A stretch of DNA of 64,000 nt from JACIYW01 sp014359745 (GCA_050433985.1 JBNPWE010000010.1:52189-116188); one strand, 5' to 3'. Positions 44,523 to 52,632 are shown, numbered from the stretch's first letter. Notes: generated by a model not told the origin, from the sequence alone. Made by a program: numbers and translations.

Positions 44523-44693
44523 TCAACTGCCCGGCATGGCGCGCGGCCTCGATGGCGCGGGCCGATTGCGGCGTAAGCATCCGATGGCGATGCACCTTCC
44601 AACGGCTTGCGCCGTGGCGCGCAGGAAGCGCGCGCGCGTCTGGGTATCCCAGGACCGCCAGATCGCCGCCACATGCGGGCGCAACCCATCCAT
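44523..44693 (-). CDS. Small hypothetical ORF (56 aa)
   Basis: A possible 56-residue protein starting MDGLRPHVAAIWRSWDTQ. Its ATG overlaps the stop of the upstream 49-residue ORF in the sequence TGATG, an arrangement typical of translational coupling. The C-terminal half is Arg/Pro-rich and looks less like a real protein. I do not recognise it. Support is limited to position and overlap. Confidence 0.3.
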   Translation of the reverse strand: MDGLRPHVAAIWRSWDTQTRARFLRATAQAVGRCIAIGCLRRNRPAPSRPRAMPGS

Positions 44694-44842
44694 CACAGCG
44701 CCGCCAAGAGCAGGAACGTAAACAGAAGGCACGCCAAGGCAAGGCATACCTCCCCCCGCGAGGGCAGCGGGTTTGCCTCGGGGGCGCGGTGGTCGGGCAC
44801 GAAATACGCAGCGAGGCCGGGATCATGGGGGCAGTAAAACAT
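44693..44842 (-). CDS. Small membrane protein ORF (49 aa)
   Basis: A 49-residue ORF, MFYCPHDPGLAAYFVPDHRA at the start and a C-terminal hydrophobic segment VCLALACLLFTFLLLAAL. AGGAG lies six bases before the ATG. It follows a 31-residue membrane ORF after 21 bases. I know no family, but the ribosome binding site and single membrane segment make it a credible small protein. Confidence 0.45.
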   Translation of the reverse strand: MFYCPHDPGLAAYFVPDHRAPEANPLPSRGEVCLALACLLFTFLLLAAL

Positions 44843-44863
44843 GGCGGGCTCCTGGTTTGGCGA

Positions 44864-44959
44864 TCAGGTCAGGATGACGATGGCGATCAACGACAGATAC
44901 GTCACTGCGAAAACCGTCATCGGCACGGCGCGGCGGATACGGTTGAAAACGGGGGTCAT
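44864..44959 (-). CDS. Small membrane protein ORF (31 aa)
   Basis: A 31-residue ORF starting MTPVFNRIRRAVPMTVFAV and ending in a hydrophobic stretch (about residues 12-30). It has an excellent Shine-Dalgarno, AGGAGG, six bases before the ATG, and the ATG overlaps the stop of the upstream hydrolase gene (ATGA). It is basic at the N-terminus, so it should insert with its N-terminus in the cytoplasm. Function unknown. Confidence 0.5.
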   Translation of the reverse strand: MTPVFNRIRRAVPMTVFAVTYLSLIAIVILT

Positions 44960-45543
44960 GCGATTGCCTCCTTTCGGGTCAGACGGTCTTGCGGGCCGGC
45001 CGTGGCGCGGCCCGGCATGGCGGGCAGCGACCAGATCAGATCGCGCAGCGCGCGCCCCTCGGGCCAGGGGCCAAAGCCCGAGGCCAGGTTGACATGCCCC
45101 GCCTCGCCCATATCGACGAATTCCGCGCCCCAGCGTTTCGCCAGCCAGCGCGCGCGCGGCTGGTCCATCCAGGGATCGTTGCGGCTTGCGGCGACGATGG
45201 TGGGCACATGCAGGGCCCCCTCGGGGATCTTGCCGAAGGGCGCCGTGCGCGCATCGCGCGAAGGCTCTGCCGGGGCGACCAGAAGCGCGCCGCCGACCCT
45301 GAGCTGCGGCCAGCGCGACAAAAGCTGCACCGCCGCCACAGCCCCCAGCGAATGGGCCACCAGCACCGCACCGGGATGCAACAGCAGCGCGCCGGCGATC
45401 TCGGTCAGCCATTGATCGGCGCGCGGGCGGTCCCAGCATTTCTGCTCGACGATGCGCGCGGTCGGATCCATGCGTTCCCACCAGTGTTGCCAATGGGGCG
45501 CGGGAGAGCCGTCGAGGCCGGGGACAAGCAGGGTTCGGATCAT
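44956..45543 (-). CDS. RBBP9/YdeN family alpha/beta hydrolase
   Basis: A 195-residue serine hydrolase. The nucleophile elbow is AHSLGA (Ser about 65), the acid is in ASRNDPWMD and the histidine in EAGHVN, near residue 150. The start LLVPGLDGSPAPHWQHWW is typical of the DUF1234/RBBP9 family. The natural substrate is unknown. It is co-translated with a 31-residue membrane ORF and lies 94 bases downstream of the lrp gene on the same strand. Confidence 0.88.
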   Translation of the reverse strand: MIRTLLVPGLDGSPAPHWQHWWERMDPTARIVEQKCWDRPRADQWLTEIAGALLLHPGAVLVAHSLGAVAAVQLLSRWPQLRVGGALLVAPAEPSRDARTAPFGKIPEGALHVPTIVAASRNDPWMDQPRARWLAKRWGAEFVDMGEAGHVNLASGFGPWPEGRALRDLIWSLPAMPGRATAGPQDRLTRKEAIA

Positions 45544-45637
45544 GGCTGATCTCCTTTCCCATAAATACTATCATCTTTATCGTGTATTGTGGTTCCAAAT
45601 TTCATGGGCGTTTTGGAATCTCAGTCTCCTGTGAAGG

Positions 45638-46117
45638 TCAGGCGGTGGCCGTGTCGATGGGCCAGACGGTGGTGTCGCGGATCACCTCCATCGAGAAGTT
45701 GGAGGTGACGTTGCGGCAGGGCAGGCGGCGGGTAAGTTGCAGGTAGAACTCGTCAAACGCGGCCATGTCGGCCACCACCACCTTGAGCAGGTAATCGACA
45801 TCGCCCGCCATGCGATGCACCTCGACGATCTCGGGAAACTCGGCGATGGCGGCGCGGAACCCGGCGCGCCAGTCGCGGGAATGGTCGGGCGCCTCGATCT
45901 CGACAAAGACCGTCAGGCCAAGGCCGATCCGCGCCGGATCGACCAGCGCCACGCGCCCGGTAATGATGCCCGCGCCTTCGAGCTTTTGCACCCGCTTCCA
46001 ACAGGGCGTTTGCGACAGGCCCACGCGTTCGGCCAGTTGCGCGACGGGGATTGTCGCGTCGCGCATCAGCTCATGCAGGATCTTGCGGTCGATCCGGTCC
46101 AGGTCGGGCTTGCTCAT
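45638..46117 (-). CDS. Lrp/AsnC family transcriptional regulator
   Basis: A 159-residue regulator with an N-terminal HTH (LDRIDRKILHELMRDATIPV, AQLAERVGLSQTPCWKRVQK) and a C-terminal ligand-binding RAM domain (about 70-150; VHRMAGDVDYLLKVVVADM). The family senses amino acids. It lies directly after cysA and may be co-transcribed with the sulfate transporter, which would link it to cysteine or sulfur supply; that link is inference. Confidence 0.9.
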   Translation of the reverse strand: MSKPDLDRIDRKILHELMRDATIPVAQLAERVGLSQTPCWKRVQKLEGAGIITGRVALVDPARIGLGLTVFVEIEAPDHSRDWRAGFRAAIAEFPEIVEVHRMAGDVDYLLKVVVADMAAFDEFYLQLTRRLPCRNVTSNFSMEVIRDTTVWPIDTATA

Positions 46118-46120
46118 GGC

Positions 46121-46840
46121 TCAGGCCGCCGTGAAGTCGCGCACGAAATCATTGGCGGGGCGCGCGCGGATGTCTGCGGGCTTGCCCACCTGCTCGATCC
46201 GGCCCATCGACATGACCACCACCAGATCGGCCAGTTCCATCGCCTCTTCCTGGTCGTGGGTGACGAAGATGGTCGTCAGGCCGGTGGTGTCGTGAATGTG
46301 GCGCAACCCGCCGCGCAATTCCTTGCGCACCTTGGCGTCGAGCGCGCCGAAGGGTTCATCCAGCAGCAGCATCCGCGGCTCGATCGCCAGCGCGCGCGCC
46401 AGCGCCACGCGCTGGCGCTGCCCGCCCGAAAGCTGGCTGGGATAGCGCGCGCCGATATCGGGCAGCTGGATCAGATCGAGCAGACGATTGACCCGCCGCC
46501 CGATCTCGGCCTCGGTGGGGCGTTCGCGGCGTTTGCGCGCGCGCAACCCGTAGGCGATGTTCTCGAACACGGTCATATGCTTGAACAGCGCGTAATGCTG
46601 AAACACGAATCCCGCGCGCCGTTCCTGCACCGTCAGCCCGGTCGCGTCGGACCCGTCGAACAGAACGCGCCCCGAGGTCGGGAATTCCAGCCCGCCAAGG
46701 ATGCGCAAAAGCGTCGTCTTGCCCGACCCCGAAGGCCCCAGCAGCGCAATCAGCGCGCCCGAGGGAATGGCGAGCGAGACCGGGTGCAGCGCCCGCTCGG
46801 GGCCGAATTCCTTGGCCAGTTCCTCGATTTCGATATGCAT
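46121..46840 (-). CDS. cysA: Sulfate/thiosulfate ABC transporter ATP-binding protein (short form)
   Basis: The ATPase of the CysPTWA importer. Walker A is GPSGSGKT, the signature LSGGQRQRVALARAL, and Walker B LLLDEPFGALD. The protein has only 239 residues, ending at RPANDFVRDFTAA, whereas typical CysA has about 330-365; the C-terminal TOBE-type regulatory domain is absent. The ATG at 46840 fits the family. It lies 11 bases after cysW. Confidence 0.9.
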   Translation of the reverse strand: MHIEIEELAKEFGPERALHPVSLAIPSGALIALLGPSGSGKTTLLRILGGLEFPTSGRVLFDGSDATGLTVQERRAGFVFQHYALFKHMTVFENIAYGLRARKRRERPTEAEIGRRVNRLLDLIQLPDIGARYPSQLSGGQRQRVALARALAIEPRMLLLDEPFGALDAKVRKELRGGLRHIHDTTGLTTIFVTHDQEEAMELADLVVVMSMGRIEQVGKPADIRARPANDFVRDFTAA

Positions 46841-46851
46841 GGGTGTCCCTT

Positions 46852-47715
46852 TCAGTGACGGCGCGTCGCGGCCAGAACGTCCGCGTGACGCCATTCGAGA
46901 AGCGATTTGAGGGTGAGCGTGACCAGTGCCAGCAGCGCCAGCACGCCGGCCAGCGAGAAGGCCGCGACCGAGAGATATTCGTTGTAGAACATCTCGATCA
47001 TGATCGGCATGGTCGTGGTCTCGCCCCGGATCTTGCCCGAGATGACCGCGACCGCGCCGAACTCGCCCATGGCGCGGGCGTTGCACAAGAGCACGCCGTA
47101 AAGCAGGGCCCAGCGGATATTGGGCAGGGTCACGGTGAAAAACGCGCGCCAGCCGGATGCCCCCAGCGTCAGCGCCGCCTCTTCCTCGGCCCGGCCCTGT
47201 TCGATCATGACGGGGATCAGTTCGCGCGCCACGAAGGGAAAGGTCACGAACATCGTGGCCAGCACGATGCCGGGAAAGGCGAAGACGATCTTGAGATCAT
47301 GGGCCACCAGCCATCCCCCGAGCGATGAATTGACCCCGAACAGCAGCACCAGCGCCAGCCCCGCCACCACCGGCGAGACCGAAAACGGCAGGTCGATGAG
47401 CGTGATGAGAAACGCCTTGCCACGAAAGTCGAACTTGGTGATCGCCCAGGCGGCGGCGATGCCGAAGACCGCGTTGAGCGGCACGGCAATCGCCGCCACG
47501 ATCAGCGTGAGCCGGATCGCCGAGCGCGCGTCAGGGGCGGCGAGCGCGTCGAGCGAGGCCGCCCAGCCATCGCGCAGCGCCTCGGCAAAGACGGCGATGA
47601 GCGGCGCGAACAGCAGCACCGCGATGAGCGCCATGGTCCCCCCGATGAGCAGGCCCCGCACAAGGCGCGGCTCGGTGGTGACGGATTCGGCCCGGATGAA
47701 TGTGATGTCAGACAA
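46852..47715 (-). CDS. cysW: Sulfate ABC transporter permease CysW
   Basis: A 287-residue inner-membrane permease with about six membrane segments. The binding-protein-dependent transport motif is EEEAALTLGASGWRAFFTVT (EAA loop), and RAMGEFGAVAVISG is typical of CysW. It pairs with CysT to form the sulfate channel and overlaps cysT by 8 bases. Confidence 0.93.
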   Translation of the reverse strand: MSDITFIRAESVTTEPRLVRGLLIGGTMALIAVLLFAPLIAVFAEALRDGWAASLDALAAPDARSAIRLTLIVAAIAVPLNAVFGIAAAWAITKFDFRGKAFLITLIDLPFSVSPVVAGLALVLLFGVNSSLGGWLVAHDLKIVFAFPGIVLATMFVTFPFVARELIPVMIEQGRAEEEAALTLGASGWRAFFTVTLPNIRWALLYGVLLCNARAMGEFGAVAVISGKIRGETTTMPIMIEMFYNEYLSVAAFSLAGVLALLALVTLTLKSLLEWRHADVLAATRRH

Positions 47716-48547
47716 GTCCGATCCTCCGCCTGCTCCAGATCTGGATGAGGTTGATCGCCAGCAGCATCGCGAAGGAAATCAGCAGCATGGCGATGCCGAT
47801 CGCGGCGGCGGCGTCGTAATTGTATTCCTCCAGCCGGATCACGATCAGCAGCGGCGCGATCTCGGTCAGGTTGGGGATGTTGCCCGCGATGAAGATGACC
47901 GATCCGTATTCGCCGACCGACCGTGCCAGTGCCAACGCAAAGCCCGTCAGGGCTGCGGGTGCCAGCGTCGGCAGGACCACCCGGCGCAGCGTATAGGCGC
48001 GGCGCGCGCCCAGGGTGGCGCTCACCTCCTCGACCTCGCGGTCAAGCTCTTCGATCACCGGCTGCACGGTGCGCACCACGAAGGGCAGCCCGATGAAGAC
48101 AAGCGCCATCCAGATGCCAAGCTCGGTATAGGCGACCTTGATGCCCAATGGGGCCAGCGCCTGACCGAAAACACCGTTCGGGGCATAGAGTGCTGTCAGC
48201 GAAATGCCCGCCACCGCCGTCGGCAGGGCAAAGGGCAGGTCAACGGCGGCATCGACCAACCTGCGCCCCCAGAACCGATAGCGCACCAGCACCCAGGCCA
48301 GCACGATCCCGAACACCAGGTTGAAAACCGACGCGATCAGCGCCGCGCGAAATGACAGCGCCAGCGCCGACCAGATGCGGCGCGAATTGACCATGCCCCA
48401 AAGATCGCCGGGGCCGATCATCAGCCCCCGGCCCAGCAGCGCCCCGATGGGCAAAAGGACCACGATGGACAGAACCGCCATCATGATCCCGAAGCTCAGC
48501 CCAAACCCCGGCAGGGGTGAGGGCGAGCGCAGAAGGCTCGCCCTCAT
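47708..48547 (-). CDS. cysT: Sulfate ABC transporter permease CysT (CysU)
   Basis: A 279-residue permease with six predicted membrane segments, the family stretch DLPFALPTAVAGISLTALYA and the EAA loop VEEVSATLGARRAYTLRRVV; ARSVGEYGSVIFIAGN is characteristic. It follows cysP by 3 bases and overlaps cysW. Confidence 0.94.
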   Translation of the reverse strand: MRASLLRSPSPLPGFGLSFGIMMAVLSIVVLLPIGALLGRGLMIGPGDLWGMVNSRRIWSALALSFRAALIASVFNLVFGIVLAWVLVRYRFWGRRLVDAAVDLPFALPTAVAGISLTALYAPNGVFGQALAPLGIKVAYTELGIWMALVFIGLPFVVRTVQPVIEELDREVEEVSATLGARRAYTLRRVVLPTLAPAALTGFALALARSVGEYGSVIFIAGNIPNLTEIAPLLIVIRLEEYNYDAAAAIGIAMLLISFAMLLAINLIQIWSRRRIGLV

Positions 48548-48550
48548 GGC

Positions 48551-49735
48551 TTATTCCTCGTAGATCTGGTCGAAGATACCGCCTTCGCCGAAATACTCGG
48601 GCTGCACCTTGGGCCAGCCTCCGAAATCGGCGATGCTGACCAGGTTCACCTTGGGAAAGCGCGCGACATCTTCGGGCGCGGCCTTGGACGTGTCCCAGGC
48701 GCGGTAAAAATGCTTGAGCGCCAGCGCCTGCGCCTCGGGGCTGTAAAGGTGCTCCAGATACGCCTCGGCCGCCTTGCGCTGTGCGTCCGAGGTGATGTTG
48801 CCATCGACCAGCGTCACCGGCGGCTCCGCCAGGATCGAGACCGACGGCACGACGATGTCGAACGCATCCTCGCCGCGTTCCTTGAGCGCGAGGAACGCCT
48901 CGTTCTCCCAGGCCAGCAGCACGTCGCCGATGCCGCGTTGGGTAAAGGTGGTGGTCGATCCGCGCGCGCCGGTGTCGAGCACGGGCACGTTCTTGTAGAG
49001 CTTGCCGACGAATTCAGCCGGATCAAGGCCATTCTTCTCGGCATAGGCCCAGGCGGCAAGGAAGTTCCAGCGCGCGCCGCCCGATGTCTTGGGGTTGGGG
49101 GTGACGACCGACACGCCATCGCCGATCAGGTCGTTCCAGTCCTTGATGCCCTTGGGGTTGCCGTCACGCACCAGGAAAACGATGGTCGAGGTATAGGGCG
49201 CGGAATTGTGCGGCAGGCGCGATTGCCAGTCGGCGGGGAACTTGCCGGTTTTCTGGGAAATCTTGTCGATATCCGCCGACAGCGCCAGCGTGACCACCGT
49301 CGCCTCCAGCCCGTCGATCACCGCGCGCGCCTGTGCGCCCGCGCCGCCATGCGATTGCTGGACGGTGACCGCTTCGTTGCCCTGCGCCTGCCACCACTCG
49401 TTGAACAGCGTATTGTATTCGCGATAAAATTCGCGGGTCGGATCGTAGGACACGTTAAGGATGCTCACGCTGTCCTGCGCCTTGGCAGCACCCGTCCCGA
49501 CTGGGCCGAACATCAGGCCAAGCGCGGCCACCGTGGCCACAAGCCCGCTGCGCAGGCCGCTCTTGCCCAAAAGCCGCGCGCCGATATCGGCGACGGCGCG
49601 CCGTGTCTCGATGGCCTGCCCGATCAGGCGGGTCTTGCCGGTGTCGATCTCGATGCGGCCATCGCCGAGACTTCGGATGAATTTGCCCTGCGCCTGCGCC
49701 TGCGCATAAGCGCCCTGCTGGATCGTGCGATACAT
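48551..49735 (-). CDS. cysP: Periplasmic sulfate-binding protein with N-terminal extension
   Basis: The solute-binding subunit of the sulfate importer. From about residue 87 it matches Sbp/CysP (ILNVSYDPTREFYREYN, VTVQQSHGGAGAQARAVIDG, WNFLAAWAYAEKNG, GDVLLAWENEAFL). The hydrophobic core of the signal peptide lies at about 63-84 (VATVAALGLMFGPVGTGAA), not at the N-terminus; about 58 extra hydrophilic residues precede it (MYRTIQQGAYAQAQAQGKF). A TTG start near residue 56 could give a normal signal peptide. AGGAGA precedes the first ATG. The leader can form a hairpin. Confidence 0.9.
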   Translation of the reverse strand: MYRTIQQGAYAQAQAQGKFIRSLGDGRIEIDTGKTRLIGQAIETRRAVADIGARLLGKSGLRSGLVATVAALGLMFGPVGTGAAKAQDSVSILNVSYDPTREFYREYNTLFNEWWQAQGNEAVTVQQSHGGAGAQARAVIDGLEATVVTLALSADIDKISQKTGKFPADWQSRLPHNSAPYTSTIVFLVRDGNPKGIKDWNDLIGDGVSVVTPNPKTSGGARWNFLAAWAYAEKNGLDPAEFVGKLYKNVPVLDTGARGSTTTFTQRGIGDVLLAWENEAFLALKERGEDAFDIVVPSVSILAEPPVTLVDGNITSDAQRKAAEAYLEHLYSPEAQALALKHFYRAWDTSKAAPEDVARFPKVNLVSIADFGGWPKVQPEYFGEGGIFDQIYEE

Positions 49736-49771
49736 GGGTGTCTCCTTTGCTCAGCCCCGTGTTCAAATCTC

Positions 49772-49845
49772 GTGTCAGACGGGCGGGGCCGGGGGATGCA
49801 TGACCGCTCACTCTGGTGCGCTGCCCGGCCGATGCCGTCTGACAC
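49772..49845 (-). promoter_or_regulatory. Candidate structured leader RNA of cysPTWA
   Basis: On the minus strand GTGTCAGACGG (49845-49835) pairs perfectly with CCGTCTGACAC (49782-49772), and inside it GGCCGGG (49830-49824) pairs with CCCGGCC (49793-49787), leaving a 30-base loop. It ends 37 bases before the cysP ATG. Two nested helices with fixed spacing suggest a regulatory RNA or protein-binding leader. Confidence 0.5.
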
Positions 49846-49884
49846 TTAAATAACGACAGAGATAATCGAGTATTGCAAAGGAAA

Positions 49885-49912
49885 AATCACGCCCATTTAA
49901 ATCGTGATTATA
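49885..49912 (-). promoter_or_regulatory. cysP promoter -10 with overlapping inverted repeat
   Basis: A perfect TATAAT lies at 49912-49907 on the minus strand. AATCACG and CGTGATT (7 bp each, 11 apart, 49885-49909) overlap it and the predicted start site. No -35 match is seen, so activator or repressor control is likely. Confidence 0.5.
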
Positions 49913-50170
49913 GAATCCTATTCTCCCGCAGCGCGGGCAGAATCGGAAAAACGCGCCAGCGGATCGGAATCGCGTTGCAGATCGGCCAGCGTCAGGGATT
50001 CGGGCATCAAAATACAGGTCGCGTAGAACCCGCCAAAGACGGCCCGCACCCGGCAGGTCTGTCCATCTTGCAGATGCTTGAAATCCTGTAGCGCGGTTCG
50101 ACTGGCGCGGTTCGGCCAGCGCGGTTCGGCCAGCGCGGTTCGGCGGTGCCGGTCGCCCGCATTGGCCCGG
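49913..50170. other. Intergenic region between cysP and sensor kinase genes
   Basis: About 258 bases with no convincing gene. It contains a 14-bp tandem repeat (50091-50146) and an open frame on the minus strand (49918-50178) that is largely formed by that repeat. The part next to cysP holds the promoter region. Confidence 0.4.
50091..50146 (+). repeat. Four tandem copies of a 14-bp unit
   Basis: GCGCGGTTCGACTG, GCGCGGTTCGGCCA twice, and GCGCGGTTCGGCGG follow without gaps just beyond the 3-prime end of the sensor kinase gene. Confidence 0.9.
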
Positions 50171-51514
50171 TCAGGCACCCGAGGGTGTTGTCGGCAGTTG
50201 GAACCGCGCTTCGAATCCGTCCGCCGCGCCCGGCCTTGGCGATGCCAGGGTCAGCCTGCTTCCCGTGCGGTTCGCGATCGCGGCAACGATATAGAGCCCG
50301 AGACCGCTGCCGTCCGACTTTTGCGCGCCGCGCTGGAAGCGTTCGGTCAGGCGGGCAAGGCGATCCGGCTCCACAACCGGCCCGGCGTTCGACACGATCA
50401 GATCGCCCCCCGGCGTCAGGCAAACCCCGACCTCACCATGGGCCGCGCCATGCCGAACCGCGTTCTCCACCAGGTTCCGGCAGACGATGCCCAGGGCGTC
50501 AGGGTCGATGGTTGACAGAACCGGGGTCTCGGGAAGGTCGAGCGCAAGGTCGGGCGATTGCGGGCTGCGCGCCATGTCCTCAACGGTGATGCGCAGGGCC
50601 GCCCGCGCATCATGGGCCGTGTCCGACAGCAGCCGCCCGCCCTCGGCGCGCGCCAGTTGCATCAGGCGCTCGGTCCGGCGCGTCAGCCGTTTCAACGTCT
50701 CCTCGATTTCGGTTGCGCGCTGTGCCGCGGCCCTGTCTTCGGTTTCCGACCGAAGCCGTTGCGCCTGTGCGATGGCCCCGGCCAGCGGTGTGCGAAGCTC
50801 ATGCGCGGCATTGGCCGCAAAGCTGCGCTCGGCCTCGAACGCCTCGCGCAACCGGGCCAGAAGGCTGTTCAGGGTCGTGGCCAGCGGGGTTATTTCCGTC
50901 GGCAGGTCATCGGCGGGCACCTGTGACAGATCGCGGGCGCCGCGCGCCTCCAGCTTTGTCCGGAACCGGCGCAGGGGGTCAAGGCTGAAGCGGACGGCGA
51001 AGATGATCGCCGCCAGTGCCAGGGGCAGCAAGATCAGCAGCGGCAGGCCAAGGCCCATCCGGATTTCGCGGGCGACCTTCGTGCGATGGGCCAGCGGTTC
51101 GGCCACGGTGATGCGGATCGTGCCCTGAAGGGCGGCGTCGGAGTAGAAGCGATGGGTGGCGGTCTGCCGAAATCCCGGCCCCTCGTAGGGCGGGAACATG
51201 GCCGGGTCGGCGGCATGGGATTGCAGCAGGATGCGCCCGGCGGCATCGCGCACGATGTAGGTGAAGAACTCGTCATGTGCCCGGATCGGGGCGAGGCGTT
51301 GGGTTATCCCCTGCTCCTCGCGCCCGACGATATCGGTCACCGCCAGCGGCAGGATGCGTTCCGCCGTTTCGCGCAGGGCGGAATCGAACACCTCGTCCAT
51401 CTCGCCGCGCACGATCACCGCCGTGACCGTGGCGGCCAGAATCCACAGCAGCGTCAGCACAAGGCCCAGCGACAGGCCAAGCCGCGCCTGAAGGCTTGCG
51501 GGGCGCAGCCTCAT
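50171..51514 (-). CDS. Two-component sensor histidine kinase (QseC/PmrB-like)
   Basis: A 447-residue membrane kinase. Two membrane segments (about 12-35 and 155-180) flank a roughly 120-residue periplasmic sensor. HAMP-like sequence follows, then the dimerisation box AANAAHELRTPLAGAIAQAQ with the phosphorylated His and a HATPase_c domain (NLVENAVRHG, GSGLGLYIVAAIA). It overlaps the response regulator by 4 bases. It is next to a divergent redox/metal operon, which it probably controls; the signal is unknown. Confidence 0.92.
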   Translation of the reverse strand: MRLRPASLQARLGLSLGLVLTLLWILAATVTAVIVRGEMDEVFDSALRETAERILPLAVTDIVGREEQGITQRLAPIRAHDEFFTYIVRDAAGRILLQSHAADPAMFPPYEGPGFRQTATHRFYSDAALQGTIRITVAEPLAHRTKVAREIRMGLGLPLLILLPLALAAIIFAVRFSLDPLRRFRTKLEARGARDLSQVPADDLPTEITPLATTLNSLLARLREAFEAERSFAANAAHELRTPLAGAIAQAQRLRSETEDRAAAQRATEIEETLKRLTRRTERLMQLARAEGGRLLSDTAHDARAALRITVEDMARSPQSPDLALDLPETPVLSTIDPDALGIVCRNLVENAVRHGAAHGEVGVCLTPGGDLIVSNAGPVVEPDRLARLTERFQRGAQKSDGSGLGLYIVAAIANRTGSRLTLASPRPGAADGFEARFQLPTTPSGA

Positions 51515-52170
51515 GGGTGCCCCAGGCGGTAGCCCATGCCGCGCTCGGTCTCGATCACCGCGCTGCCCAGCTTCTTGCGCAGGCGACTGACATGAACCTC
51601 GATGGTGTTGCTCTCCACCTCTGCATCGAAAGCATAGAGCTTTTCCTCAAGCTGCGCCTTGGACAGAAGCTGACCGGGGCGGGACAGGAAAGCCTCGAAC
51701 AGCGCCCATTCGCGGGCCGTCAACTGCACGGGTTTCCCGCCCTTGTGGATGCTGCGCGCGGCAAGGTCGATCTCCAGCGGGCCGTGGGTGATGATCGGGT
51801 TCGGGTTGCCGCTGTAGCGCCGCGCGACCGACCCGATCCGGGCCGACAGTTCGGCCAGATCGAAGGGTTTCACGAGGTAGTCGTCGGCACCGGCGTTCAA
51901 CCCCTCGATCCGGTCCGACACCTGATCAAGCGCGGTCAGGATTATGACCGGCGTCACGTCGCCCCGCGCGCGCAAGGATTTGAGAAACCCGATGCCGCGC
52001 CCGTCCGGCAGCATCAGATCGAGCAGGATCAGATCGTAGGATGCGGCCCGCACCGCATCGCCCGCCGCATCAAGCCGCGTGACCCAGTCCACCGACTGGC
52101 CATCGGCGGCGATCTGGTCGCGCACGGCGGCGCCGAGCGTGGTGTCGTCCTCGATCAGCAGGATGCGCAT
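51511..52170 (-). CDS. OmpR/PhoB family response regulator
   Basis: A 219-residue regulator. The receiver domain begins MRILLIEDDTTLG, with phosphoacceptor Asp in LILLDLMLPDGRG and the conserved Lys in DDYLVKPFDL. The C-terminal winged helix (about 125-218) has LTAREWALFEAFLSRPGQ and TIEVHVSRLRKKLG. The ATG at 52170 is the true start. It is divergent from the PepSY gene across 141 bases, a usual place for its binding sites. Confidence 0.93.
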   Translation of the reverse strand: MRILLIEDDTTLGAAVRDQIAADGQSVDWVTRLDAAGDAVRAASYDLILLDLMLPDGRGIGFLKSLRARGDVTPVIILTALDQVSDRIEGLNAGADDYLVKPFDLAELSARIGSVARRYSGNPNPIITHGPLEIDLAARSIHKGGKPVQLTAREWALFEAFLSRPGQLLSKAQLEEKLYAFDAEVESNTIEVHVSRLRKKLGSAVIETERGMGYRLGHP

Positions 52171-52311
52171 GGTCTTTTCCTTTTGTCCGTGACCTGTTTT
52201 GGTGGGTCTGGCTGACGCCAAACTGACGTCGCAAGGGATGTCTCTTCAGGCTCCTGTCAGCTTCGCCGCGCATCAAGTCAACCAAGAGGCGTGCCACGAG
52301 GAGTTTGGCCC

Positions 52312-52632
52312 ATGAAGAAGATAGTGACAATTCTCGGCTTTCTCGCGGTCTTTCCGACTGGCGTCGCGCTGGCGGAGGATGACTGCTTCGTGCCGATGGC
52401 CGATTGGCAGCCGCGCGATGCCGTGGCCCGGCTGGCCGAGGCGAACGGCTGGACCGTGCGGCGCATCAAGATCGACGATGGCTGTTATGAGATCGACGGC
52501 AGGGATGCCGAGGGGCGAAGGATCGAAGTAACGATTCACCCGGCCACGCTGGAGGTGATAGAATTGGAATACGAGGATGAGGACGACGGGAATCGCCGCC
52601 GCCGCAAACAGGAAGGACGTGACCATGACTGA
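52312..52632 (+). CDS. Periplasmic PepSY domain protein
   Basis: A 106-residue exported protein: signal peptide (IVTILGFLAVFPTGVALA) and one PepSY-like domain (AVARLAEANGWTVRRIKIDD, GCYEIDGRDAEGRRIEVTIH, LEVIELEYEDEDDG). PepSY proteins of this size often accompany cytochrome b561 and QseBC-like systems. GAGGAG precedes the ATG. It is the first gene of the redox operon and overlaps the cytochrome gene by 8 bases. Confidence 0.85.
   Translation: MKKIVTILGFLAVFPTGVALAEDDCFVPMADWQPRDAVARLAEANGWTVRRIKIDDGCYEIDGRDAEGRRIEVTIHPATLEVIELEYEDEDDGNRRRRKQEGRDHD

Noticed and set aside
45452..45634. Short plus-strand ORF upstream of the hydrolase gene
   Set aside because: Antisense to the hydrolase N-terminus and promoter region; no coding features.
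49918..50178. An 86-codon minus-strand frame overlapping the sensor kinase stop
   Set aside because: Its first half is made by the 14-bp tandem repeat. The C-terminal part (MPESLTLADLQRD onward) could be a peptide, but there is no ribosome binding site or homology to support it.
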